DNA of 15,949 bases from an uncultured Collinsella sp. (GTDB lineage Bacteria > Actinomycetota > Coriobacteriia > Coriobacteriales > Coriobacteriaceae), in the NCBI GenBank assembly GCA_905208975.1, contig CAJLRE010000041.1:1-15949 (forward strand). The letters are read 5' to 3'. Of this stretch, positions 6,613 through 13,728 are shown one piece after another. The notes under the pieces are model-generated. The model was not told where the DNA came from. It searched no databases and saw only the letters and a program-made list of their open reading frames with translations. Each line of letters starts with the position of its first letter. Positions within the stretch are counted from its first letter, which is position 1. A program made the position numbers and the translations under genes.

Positions 6613-6963
6613 CGCGAGTACAGATTTCGCAGGTCGGAGTGGGCTATTCGTGCCCCTGTGAAGCCCGGAGCTCCCCTACGGTGAGTTCCGGGACACCCTT
6701 CTTAGGGTGCCGTGGCCAAAAAATGGCAAATATGAGTACTGTCACCAATTTAGTAACAGGCATTTTTGGCCTCTCGGACAGATTTTGCGCTCAGTGTCGC
6801 CAACCTGATGCTTAGTTATTCTACATTTGTTTATTATCTTCTTACTTTATGACGCCTCCGAGTCCTAAATTCCTTGATTTTGCTGTTACTGATTTAGTGA
6901 CAGTACTCATATTTGCCATATTTTGGCCAGGGCATATGATTAACCCCCTATTTTCGACGTGAA
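6613..6963. other. Non-coding interval rich in inverted repeats
   Basis: No gene is visible. Next to the promoter, two hairpins stand side by side: CCCGGAGCTC / GAGTTCCGGG (6664-6692, one G-T pair) and CACCCT / AGGGTG (6694-6709). They are followed by the large inverted repeat at 6714-6928. Neither hairpin has a T-tract, so I do not call them terminators. The interval is more A/T-rich than the genes beside it, most clearly between 6715 and 6930. Confidence 0.6.
6714..6928. repeat. 46-bp imperfect inverted repeat with 123-bp spacer
   Basis: The arms 6714-6759 and 6883-6928 are reverse complements at 42 of 46 positions. Both begin at their outer ends with GGCCAAAA and share an uninterrupted block that includes GGCAAATATGAGTACTGTCA. 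Each arm also contains a smaller dyad (CTGTTACT / AGTGACAG in the right arm). A third copy of the outer end motif lies just inside the left arm (6761-6771, inverted). No open reading frame lies in the spacer. It could be a palindromic intergenic repeat of REP/BIME type, a remnant of a non-autonomous mobile element, or a regulatory structure. Confidence 0.85.
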
Positions 6964-8073
6964 TTAGACCGGCTTAAGCCCAAAACACGCCCGCAGCGTG
7001 TTAAGCAACGCCTCTTGCTTCTTCCTGCGGGCATCGACACGATTCCGGTACCGCTTTCGCATACGCTGGTGGATGCGCCATGCGAGCGCTTCCATCGCTT
7101 CCATGTCACAGAGCATTTCGTTGTTGACCGTCGCGACCTCGATTCCCATAGTAATCAAGCCCGTGTTGCGCTTTTCATCATGGATACGTCCCCTCCGAGA
7201 GGAATGGCCCAGCTCACCGTTGTATTCCAGGTCAAACCGGGCTGCCTCTTGATACGCATCGCAAACTGCATGAGGCATCCCCGAGATTGCCTGCGCACGG
7301 TCATCGAACTCGACCTTGTAGTCGGTCTTAAAAGGTCCGCAGGCAAACCCGCCATAGGAAAACGGAAGCGAAAACAGGGCGAGCATGATGCACTCCATGG
7401 GCGAGAGCAGGTTTTCCGAAAGATAGGGACACAGACGCTGCAGCTGTTTGGCCACATTCCCCTTGCATGCCGCAAGGTAATCTGCCAGGCGATCGGGCGT
7501 CAGCGCCGGCTCGACTTCAAAGTAGCCCACGTCTGCTGGCTGGTCCTTGTCCTTTGCAAGTTTATTCGTAACAGGCGAGGTGTAGGGAGGCAGATACTTC
7601 CCGCGGTCGCTCAGCGAAATCTTAGAGCACAGCTCCTGGGCCAGGGCAAACGCCTGGATGCAGCCGACCTCACGCGCAACGGCAACACAAAGGGCCTCGG
7701 GAGATAGGCTGTACACCCCCGGTTCCACCTCTAGAATCGAGCCGGCGGGCAACCCGGAACACACGGACCAGCCTACGCCAGGCATGCGGCGGCGCTGCGC
7801 CGCAGATCCCACCAACAAGCACAGATCTTCCTGCACCTCGCCACTTTTGGCTCCAATTCGCACCAAGTCAGGAAGATAGATATCCTCGGTCGAGGGCGAC
7901 GACGTGCGCAGCACACGGCGCTCTTCATCGGGATTAAGGTCCTTCCAGCTGATATAGCCCATCTGCCGGCGCTCGGCGCGCATCATGCGAAGCGCCGAGG
8001 CACCTGTTAGGATTACGGAAGCCGCTAGCTGTTCGCCTGTCGGCTCGTTGCGCCGCTCAATCTTCACTGCCAC
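6964..8073 (-). CDS. AbiEi/DUF559-like protein with a C-terminal nuclease-fold motif, unknown function
   Basis: The 369-residue product has a layout I associate with a lineage-specific family of Coriobacteriia. An N- and middle part resembles AbiEi-type regulators: LLVGSAAQRRR (87-96), GVYSLSPEALCVAVAREVG (119-137) and AFALAQELC (141-149). The C-terminal part resembles the DUF559/Vsr-like endonuclease fold: SPMECIMLAL (224-233), DLEYNGELGH (281-290), DEKR (299-302) and G310. The Asp-x-Glu and later Asp/Arg could form a nuclease centre, but activity is unproven. A basic helix (RMRKRYRNRVDARRKK, 337-352) follows. The start is taken as GTG 8073, 10 bases after the comF stop, with AGGGGTGG just upstream; no closer ATG fits. 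It is probably co-transcribed with comF. It contains no signal peptide or membrane segment. Confidence 0.72.
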   Translation of the reverse strand: MAVKIERRNEPTGEQLAASVILTGASALRMMRAERRQMGYISWKDLNPDEERRVLRTSSPSTEDIYLPDLVRIGAKSGEVQEDLCLLVGSAAQRRRMPGVGWSVCSGLPAGSILEVEPGVYSLSPEALCVAVAREVGCIQAFALAQELCSKISLSDRGKYLPPYTSPVTNKLAKDKDQPADVGYFEVEPALTPDRLADYLAACKGNVAKQLQRLCPYLSENLLSPMECIMLALFSLPFSYGGFACGPFKTDYKVEFDDRAQAISGMPHAVCDAYQEAARFDLEYNGELGHSSRRGRIHDEKRNTGLITMGIEVATVNNEMLCDMEAMEALAWRIHQRMRKRYRNRVDARRKKQEALLNTLRACFGLKPV

Positions 8074-8083
8074 AAAACCACCC

Positions 8084-8890
8084 CTACCAAACACGTGCGA
8101 TAGCAAGGCCATCGACTGCCGCAGCGCCGGCACGCTTGAGCTCCGCCGAGGCTGCTGCCATGGTCGCGCCCGTGGTGATAACGTCATCGATAAGCAGTAG
8201 GCGGCGGCCGCGCACGTCCTCAACCGTCTCGTACATGCCTTGGGCACGCTCGCGACGCTCCTCACGACCGAGTTCGCGCTGGTCGCCATGCCCGTACTTG
8301 ACGAGGGCATCGAGCAGGGGAACACCCGACAGCTCGCAAAATGGGCGCGCAATGGCCTCCATATGATCAAAGCCACGCCGCCGAAACGCCGCCGCCGTCG
8401 CAGGCACAAACACCACCGCATCCGCACCGGACAGCACACCTCCCAAGCGTTCGGGCGCTACGACCTGGGCATGCAGGGCGGTGTCGTAGAGCAGCTCCGC
8501 CAGATACGGAGCCAGACGTCGCTCGCCCGCGTCCTTGTACGCTTTAATGATGCGCGGCAGCGGATGCGCATAGACGGCGCACGCCAGGCAGCGGTCGAGC
8601 GCCTCCGCCATTGCCGAGGACGTGCCTTCGACCGAACACTCAGTGCACAGCAAATCCCCAAACGGGGCGCCGCATCGGGTACAGCTATGACGTGGGTCGA
8701 TGAGCGTGAGCGCAGCCAGGCAGTCTTGGCAAATAAGCGCACCGGCGCGCTCGCAGCCGGCACATCGTGTTGGCGACAATGCCTCGAGCGCCTCGCGTGC
8801 CACCCGCTCGGCAAACGGTAGCAATTCGTCCGCAAACGGTAGGGCGCCGGCACCCTGCAGACGGCTCAATATGTTCAGATGGCTCTTCAA
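8084..8890 (-). CDS. comF: ComF family protein (phosphoribosyltransferase fold)
   Basis: ComF proteins are needed for DNA uptake in competent bacteria and are thought to act in the cytoplasm with the ComFA helicase; the phosphoribosyltransferase-like activity is not established. The 268-residue protein has an N-terminal zinc-binding part with cysteine pairs C43/C46, C54/C57, C70/C73 and C82/C85. The fold core includes VFVPATAAAFRRRGFDH (160-176) and the PRPP-binding motif LLLIDDVITTGAT (231-243). The start is TTG at 8890, chosen because the strong site AGGGAGGG lies about 8 bases upstream and no ATG fits. That site is inside a perfect 12-bp hairpin. The family is usually about 220-240 residues, so the N-terminus is somewhat long and a later start is possible. 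The gene overlaps nothing and leads into the nuclease-like gene. Confidence 0.88.
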   Translation of the reverse strand: MKSHLNILSRLQGAGALPFADELLPFAERVAREALEALSPTRCAGCERAGALICQDCLAALTLIDPRHSCTRCGAPFGDLLCTECSVEGTSSAMAEALDRCLACAVYAHPLPRIIKAYKDAGERRLAPYLAELLYDTALHAQVVAPERLGGVLSGADAVVFVPATAAAFRRRGFDHMEAIARPFCELSGVPLLDALVKYGHGDQRELGREERRERAQGMYETVEDVRGRRLLLIDDVITTGATMAAASAELKRAGAAAVDGLAIARVW

Positions 8891-8893
8891 GAC

Positions 8894-8929
8894 ACAACCC
8901 TCCCTACGTTCGGTCGCAGGGAGGGTTGT
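8894..8929 (-). promoter_or_regulatory. Hairpin covering the comF ribosome-binding site
   Basis: Perfect 12-base arms, ACAACCCTCCCT (8894-8905) and AGGGAGGGTTGT (8918-8929), enclose a 12-base loop. On the minus strand the last arm, 8905-8894, holds the AGGGAGGG site of comF. The hairpin could block translation or act as a weak terminator for the tmk-holB-ricT transcript. The following TTGTGTCTTG is too poor in T for a firm terminator call. Confidence 0.7.
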
Positions 8930-8992
8930 TGATTCAGCGCTATGGTACCCCGACGCGATTAGGGTAAGGCGGGTTAAATCCGCTCGCGGGCG

Positions 8993-10693
8993 TTATTCGC
9001 CGGCGGGCGGTTGTGGTGCGGCCGAAGACGGGGTCGAGCCCTCGCCACCATTCTGGCGCGGCTTGCGGGAACGGCGACGGCGACGGCGCTTTTGGCCCTG
9101 GTCGGCCGAGCCCTCGCCACCGCGATCTTCGCGCGACTCGCGCTCGTCGCGAGCGGCGCCACGCGGAGCCTTGGCAGCCGCTCCCCCGCCATCTCCGGGA
9201 CGACGGCGCGTGACCTTGACCTCGCCATCCGAGACCTGATCGGCAACCGAGGGCACTGAGGGCTTCTGTTGCGTGCCCGAGGAATGGCGACGGCGCGGAC
9301 GCGGCGCGCGCTCATCCTCGCCACGCGACTTGCCGCCCTTGTCGGCAGGCGCGTCGGAGGCCGAGGCGCCCTTGGAAGCGGCACCAGCCTCGCGAGCAGC
9401 TGCGGCGCGGAAGGCGTCCTCGCGCTCCTCGCTCGACAGATGACGGCGGCGACGTCGTGTGGGGTTCATGCCACCGCCGCGATTCTGCTGCTGGGGCTGT
9501 TGAACCTCGCGCTCGCGAGCGCCGTTCTTGCCGGCGGCTGCGGCCTCGCCGGCATCGGCAGAGCCCGCACGCTTGCGGCGGCGACGGCCGCCAGCGGCCT
9601 CCTCGGCCTCAGGCGTTGCGGCATTGCCACGGCCCTTTCCGCGGCCACGGCTCTCGCCCTGGCTCTGACCGGCGCGAGCATCGGATTCGGCATCGCGACG
9701 ACGACGCTTGGGCATCGACGTGCCGGCAAGACGGTCGGCGCTCGACAGGCCATCGCCCACGTCGACGCCGTTCTCGCGGTCGAGCTCCATAAGCGCCAGA
9801 CGCATCTCGGGCGACTCGATGCGCTCGAGCACGTCGCGCGTCACGCAGTCGGGGCGGCAGTTGCAGCCCTGCTCGGCGGCCTTCTTTTTGCAGCCCTCCG
9901 AGCAGGTCATATCGGCCAGGTTGACCTTAAAGACCTTGCCGTTCTCCAGGCGCAGCACCAGCTGCTCACGCGGCGTGTCATATTCCTGAATACGCGCCTT
10001 GCCGAGCGGCGTATCGATGAGCGTCTTCTTTTTGGGCGCACGGCTCTTAAAGTCCTTGTACGCTTCGAACTCATAGCGCAGGCAGCACATCAGGCGGCCG
10101 CAAACGCCGCTGATCTTGGAGGAATTGAGCGGCAGGTCCTGCTCTTTTGCCATGCGGATCGAGACGGGCTCAAACTGTCCGCCAAAGCGCGTGCAACAGA
10201 GCTCCTGGCCGCACTGGGCATAGCCGCCCACCAGGCGAGTCTCGTCGCGCACGCCGATCTGGCGCATGTCGACGCGAATGTGCAGCGTCGAGGACAGATC
10301 CTTGACGAGCTGGCGAAAATCGACGCGCTCCTCGGCCGCAAAGTAGAACACGGCCTTCTCGCCGCCAAACAGGTACTCGACGCCGACCGGCTTCATCTCG
10401 AGGTCGAGTTCTTTGACCAGACGGCGGAAATCGACCATGGCCTCGTCGCCCTGGATGGCAAGATCGTCGGCAAGCTGCAGGTCAATGTCGCTCGCCACGC
10501 GCAGTACGGGCTTGAGCGGCTGACCGATCTCGTCTTGCGGCACCTCGAAGGGATCGGCCGTAACCAAGCCGATCTCGGTTCCGCGCTCGGTGGAGCAAAT
10601 GGCATAATCGGCCTCGAGGATATCCAGGTCCTGCGGGTCAAACCACAGGTCGCGCGAGGCGTAGGTAAACTTAACGGGTACGACTAACGGCAT
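8993..10693 (-). CDS. ricT: PSP1/RicT (YaaT) family protein with long Arg-rich C-terminal extension
   Basis: In Bacillus subtilis RicT (YaaT) forms the Y-complex with RicA and RicF, which carries [4Fe-4S] clusters and steers RNase Y. The PSP1 core occupies about residues 1-260. The conserved cysteines are in QCGQELCC (160-167) and GVCGRLMCC (196-204). After the core comes a second group, C264, C268, C277, C279, C283. Residues from about 320 to 566 are low-complexity, rich in Arg, Lys, Gly, Ala and Glu, with runs such as RRRRRR and probably disordered; RNA binding is a reasonable guess. B. subtilis YaaT is about 275 residues, so this protein is twice the usual length. The ATG overlaps the end of holB by 10 bases and has GGAAGG upstream. 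Neighbours tmk and holB are also its neighbours in Firmicutes, which supports the call. Confidence 0.88.
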   Translation of the reverse strand: MPLVVPVKFTYASRDLWFDPQDLDILEADYAICSTERGTEIGLVTADPFEVPQDEIGQPLKPVLRVASDIDLQLADDLAIQGDEAMVDFRRLVKELDLEMKPVGVEYLFGGEKAVFYFAAEERVDFRQLVKDLSSTLHIRVDMRQIGVRDETRLVGGYAQCGQELCCTRFGGQFEPVSIRMAKEQDLPLNSSKISGVCGRLMCCLRYEFEAYKDFKSRAPKKKTLIDTPLGKARIQEYDTPREQLVLRLENGKVFKVNLADMTCSEGCKKKAAEQGCNCRPDCVTRDVLERIESPEMRLALMELDRENGVDVGDGLSSADRLAGTSMPKRRRRDAESDARAGQSQGESRGRGKGRGNAATPEAEEAAGGRRRRKRAGSADAGEAAAAGKNGAREREVQQPQQQNRGGGMNPTRRRRRHLSSEEREDAFRAAAAREAGAASKGASASDAPADKGGKSRGEDERAPRPRRRHSSGTQQKPSVPSVADQVSDGEVKVTRRRPGDGGGAAAKAPRGAARDERESREDRGGEGSADQGQKRRRRRRSRKPRQNGGEGSTPSSAAPQPPAGE

Positions 10694-11811
10694 TTCAGTG
10701 CCTTCCTGATATCGAACAGCATGACCTCGATGGCCAGCTGGGGAGTAACGTTTCTGGCGATGTTGCGCTCGGCGGTCGCGACCGCCTCGAGCGCCTGGGT
10801 GGCACCCGCAACATTGGTCGCGGCGGCAAGCCGACCGATCGTGTCGCGCACGTCCTCGTTCACCACGTCGGCTGCCTCGTCCTGAAGTGTCAGCAGCACG
10901 TCGCGCATGAGCGTCCGCGCGCTCGCCAGCGCTTCCATGATACCCGAACGCTCGCGCGCGTTGAGTTCGCGCTTGTTGCGGTCCTCAAGCTGCTTCAATG
11001 CTCCACGCGACAGGTAGTCGGCGTTTTGCTCGAGTACCTTTTCCTGCGTGGACTTGACCTCGGCAAGCGGCGCCTTGACGGCGACGATGAGCGACTTGGC
11101 GCGACTGAGCACGTCGGCCTCGTCGGCGGCAATGAGTGAGTCGATGGCACGGACCATCTGACGACGGGCGTCCTGGCGCTCGGCGCTCTTAAGAAACTCG
11201 ATGCCGCGTGTGGGGCTTCCCGCCACGGCGACCGCCATGCGGCAACGCGCAGGGTCCTGACCGGTGGCGCGGCTCACGGCCTGCGCGGCGACGGCGGGCG
11301 ATACCAGCCGAAACGGCACGCACTGGCAGCGGCTCACGATGGTGGGCAACATCACGTCTGCCGAGGTGCCCAGCAAGATAAACATAACGCCATCGGGCGG
11401 CTCCTCGAGTGTTTTGAGCAGTGCGTTGGCGGTGTTAGCGCGCAGCTGCTCGGCACGGTCGATGATGTAGACCTTGGCCTTGGCGCGAATGGGCGCCAGA
11501 GGCACGTCATCGAGCAGCTCGCGGGTCTGGGCAATGAGGTAACCCGTGGCGCTCTCGGGCGTGTAATAGTGCACGTCGGGGTGCGTATGGCGGGCGACGC
11601 GCACGCAGCTATCGCATGAGCCGCAGCCATCCTGCTCGCACAGGAAGGCTTGGGCGAGCGCCCACGCGGCGTCGAGCTTGCCCGCGCCGGGAGCGCCCAA
11701 AAACAGGTAGGCGTGCGATGCGCGACCGCTAGCGACGGCATTGGTCAAAAAGTCACGCACGCGCTCTTGGGTGTCGAGCTTGGTCAGCAGGCTTGCCTGA
11801 GCAGGGGCCAT
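10684..11811 (-). CDS. holB: DNA polymerase III delta' subunit (clamp loader)
   Basis: Delta' is the rigid stator subunit of the clamp loader that places the beta clamp on primed DNA during replication. The 375-residue protein has the AAA+ fold: GAPGAGK (39-45), the zinc-binding cysteines C58, C63, C66, C69, then LLKTLEEPP (131-139) and the SRC motif (160-162). The P-loop Lys is followed by Leu rather than Thr/Ser, fitting the family's lack of ATP hydrolysis in delta'. The ATG at 11811 is chosen over an upstream in-frame start at 11832 because AAGGAGG sits about 9 bases before it. It starts one base after the tmk stop and its own end overlaps ricT by 10 bases. This is a single co-translated cluster with tmk and ricT. 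Confidence 0.92.
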   Translation of the reverse strand: MAPAQASLLTKLDTQERVRDFLTNAVASGRASHAYLFLGAPGAGKLDAAWALAQAFLCEQDGCGSCDSCVRVARHTHPDVHYYTPESATGYLIAQTRELLDDVPLAPIRAKAKVYIIDRAEQLRANTANALLKTLEEPPDGVMFILLGTSADVMLPTIVSRCQCVPFRLVSPAVAAQAVSRATGQDPARCRMAVAVAGSPTRGIEFLKSAERQDARRQMVRAIDSLIAADEADVLSRAKSLIVAVKAPLAEVKSTQEKVLEQNADYLSRGALKQLEDRNKRELNARERSGIMEALASARTLMRDVLLTLQDEAADVVNEDVRDTIGRLAAATNVAGATQALEAVATAERNIARNVTPQLAIEVMLFDIRKALKCR

Positions 11812-11812
11812 G

Positions 11813-12496
11813 TTACTCGGCCTCCTTGGCAAGCGCGGCGGCGACGGCTTCCTGCGGAATGTCGAGACCGTACGCGCGAACCTGCTCGACCGTCTTCTCG
11901 AAGACTTCCTCGACGGTCGTAGTGGCGTCGATGAGCTTTACGCGGTCTGGCTCCTCGGCAGCAATTGCGCAAAACCCCTCGTAGACACGCTCCTGGAATG
12001 CCATGCCCTTAGCCTCCATGCGATCTGCCGCGCCACGGGCTGCCATGCGCAGCGCCGCCTGCTCGGGCGTGATGTGGTAGACGAGTGTGAGCGCCGGGTG
12101 CGTTCCCGCGACGGCCAGGTTGTTGGCGTCGCGCACCATCTGGCGGTCGAGCCCATCGGCAAATGCCTGGTAGCAGGTCGTGGAATCGTAGAAGCGATCG
12201 CACAGGACCACCTTGCCGGCAGCGAGGGCGGGCGCGATGACCTCGTGCACCAGCTGGGCACGCGCAGCCTCGTAGAGCAACAGCTCGCAGGTATCGCCCA
12301 TCGTCGTGTTGGCAGGGTCGAGCAGCAGGGCGCGAATCTTTTCGCTGATGGCAGTGCCGCCCGGCTCGCGCAGGCTCACAACCTGATAGCCAGCGAGTTC
12401 GAGCGCGCGGGCAAGCAGGCGCGCCTGCGTGGACTTGCCGGCGCCATCGACGCCCTCGAGCGTAATGAAGCTATGTTGAGCGGGCTCAAAAGCCAT
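11813..12496 (-). CDS. tmk: Thymidylate kinase
   Basis: It phosphorylates dTMP to dTDP with ATP for DNA synthesis; cytoplasmic. The 227-residue product contains the P-loop GVDGAGKS (15-22), REPGG (43-47) in the substrate site, the DR motif DRFYDST (100-106) and the lid-region arginines in RMAARGAADRME. The length is slightly over the usual 205-215, with a short Ala-rich C-terminal extension. The ATG at 12496 has GGAAGGGG about 9 bases upstream. It is the first gene of the tmk-holB-ricT cluster; the stop is followed one base later by the holB ATG, whose ribosome site lies inside the end of tmk. Confidence 0.95.
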   Translation of the reverse strand: MAFEPAQHSFITLEGVDGAGKSTQARLLARALELAGYQVVSLREPGGTAISEKIRALLLDPANTTMGDTCELLLYEAARAQLVHEVIAPALAAGKVVLCDRFYDSTTCYQAFADGLDRQMVRDANNLAVAGTHPALTLVYHITPEQAALRMAARGAADRMEAKGMAFQERVYEGFCAIAAEEPDRVKLIDATTTVEEVFEKTVEQVRAYGLDIPQEAVAAALAKEAE

Positions 12497-12548
12497 GGGC
12501 GCAGCCCCTTCCTACAAGGCGCGTAAATGCAGATATATCAACCAAGCC

Positions 12549-12578
12549 ATGATACCCCAGTGCTCGGCGCGTCCCCAA
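12549..12578 (-). promoter_or_regulatory. Possible promoter for the tmk-holB-ricT cluster
   Basis: On the minus strand TTGGGG (-35; 12578-12573) and TATCAT (-10; 12554-12549) are separated by 18 bases and would give a leader of about 46 bases. Both boxes match the consensus only partly. Confidence 0.35.
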
Positions 12579-12600
12579 TGGCTAAAGGCGCCTTTCCAAA

Positions 12601-12665
12601 GTTGCGGTGAAATAGGGACTGATTGAAGCTCTGAGACCGCCAAACAGTCCCTATTTCACCGCAAC
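12601..12665. repeat. Perfect 21-bp inverted repeat upstream of the zinc-ribbon gene
   Basis: Arms 12601-12621 and 12645-12665 are exact reverse complements around a 23-base spacer. The left arm begins GTTGCGGTGAAATAGGGAC. It sits between the divergent tmk and zinc-ribbon genes, about 30 bases before the -10 box of the latter. It has no T-tract next to either arm, so it is not a standard terminator. See the partner element at 13729-13786. Confidence 0.9.
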
Positions 12666-12692
12666 GTATGATGGGGAATTTTGGATGCTGGG

Positions 12693-12698
12693 TATAAT
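12693..12698 (+). promoter_or_regulatory. TATAAT -10 box of the zinc-ribbon membrane protein gene
   Basis: A perfect TATAAT lies 37 bases before the ATG. No good -35 hexamer is found at 16-18 bases upstream, so an activator or a weak -35 is implied if this promoter is used. Confidence 0.5.
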
Positions 12699-12735
12699 CG
12701 TCGTATTGCATTGAAATGTGGCGAAAGGAGTGGCA

Positions 12736-13710
12736 ATGTCTCGGTATTGCGCCTCGTGCGGCAAGCTTCTTGAAGATAATGCCAAGTTCTGCACCTCGTG
12801 CGGTGCACCCGTTGAGCAAACAGCCGCGAGCGATAGCCAGCCCGCTTTTGAGCAGACCGGCTCCCTTGATACGCCGCAAGCCAAGGCGGACGACCCCCTC
12901 GCCTATAGCCCCGACCCCGCCGCAAGGACCGAGGCCGTCGAGACCACGCAGCGCATACCCGTCGCGAGCGGCTCGCCCCAACAGCAGCCGGCTCCCGCAT
13001 ACGCGCCCGCTTCGCCACAGACCCCCGCTCCCAAAAAGAGCGGCACCGGGCCGCTTATCGCCGTTATCGTTGTGCTGGTGGCGATCATCATCGCCCTGGT
13101 CATCTTCTTTGCGATCAGACCGTTCGACAACGCCGCCACGCAGACGACTGCCGAGGTAGCTAAGCTGCACCATGACGTCGACGACGATGACCTAAAGCCT
13201 CTCGGCAATCCCAACAGCCTGTACGACGATGACGACGAGGATGGCGGCGAAGCAACGCTCTCCGAGCAGAACCTCTACCGTCGCCTGAGCGAATACTACG
13301 ACCTGCTCGAAGATCTCGACAGCCAGGTCCGTGGCTGCGCGCAGAACTTCAACGGCAACTATCTGGAAGAGGATCGAACCACCCGTCAAAATCTCGCCGA
13401 CGTCGCCGAGCGCACGGAGGACACCATCGAGCAGTATTACGACATCGTCGAGGACCTGGACGTCCCGACGAGCTCCAAGAACTACAGCTCCTGGAAGGAT
13501 ATCATCGCCCTGTACGACGACCTGGATCACCGCATTGACGCAATCTGTGATGCCTGGGAGATCAGCCTGAAATACGCCAAGCCTGCGGACCACAAGAATG
13601 AGATCGTGGCGCCGCTGTCGCGCGACAACGTGGCGGGCACCAATGACAATAAGTACCGCCTAGACTTTGAGGAGCGCTATCCCGGCGCCAAGCCTGTCGA
13701 GGTGAACTAG
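12736..13710 (+). CDS. Zinc-ribbon membrane protein with acidic, helical extracytoplasmic domain, unknown function
   Basis: A 324-residue protein. It begins with a zinc ribbon, C5-x2-C8 and C19-x2-C22 (CASCGK and CTSCGAP), of the short kind found at the start of many membrane proteins. A Pro/Gln/Ala-rich linker follows (about 28-103), then one membrane helix (about 107-127). A run of Asp/Glu (about 147-171) leads into a charged helical domain to the end (for example LYRRLSEYYDLLEDLDSQV and TEDTIEQYYDIVEDLDV). With no signal peptide and the ribbon at the N-terminus, an N-in, C-out topology is likely. ATG 12736 is chosen over GTG 12718 because GAAAGGAG lies just before it and the ribbon starts there. 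It is the only plus-strand gene here, stands alone, and is flanked by 21-bp inverted repeats. Function is not known. Confidence 0.85.
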   Translation: MSRYCASCGKLLEDNAKFCTSCGAPVEQTAASDSQPAFEQTGSLDTPQAKADDPLAYSPDPAARTEAVETTQRIPVASGSPQQQPAPAYAPASPQTPAPKKSGTGPLIAVIVVLVAIIIALVIFFAIRPFDNAATQTTAEVAKLHHDVDDDDLKPLGNPNSLYDDDDEDGGEATLSEQNLYRRLSEYYDLLEDLDSQVRGCAQNFNGNYLEEDRTTRQNLADVAERTEDTIEQYYDIVEDLDVPTSSKNYSSWKDIIALYDDLDHRIDAICDAWEISLKYAKPADHKNEIVAPLSRDNVAGTNDNKYRLDFEERYPGAKPVEVN

Positions 13711-13728
13711 CGCTTTGTCGTTCCCGAG

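Noticed and set aside
8074..8439. In-frame extension of the nuclease-like gene into comF
   Set aside because: It would overlap comF by more than 350 bases; the GTG at 8073 has a good ribosome site.
9269..10687. 472-codon plus-strand open frame
   Set aside because: Antisense to ricT, whose PSP1 motifs, ribosome site and neighbours are convincing.
11812..11832. Seven-codon extension of holB
   Set aside because: It overlaps tmk and lacks a ribosome site, while ATG 11811 has AAGGAGG at good spacing.
12538..13173. 211-codon minus-strand open frame
   Set aside because: It covers the perfect inverted repeat and the start of the zinc-ribbon gene on the other strand, and has no ribosome site or motif.
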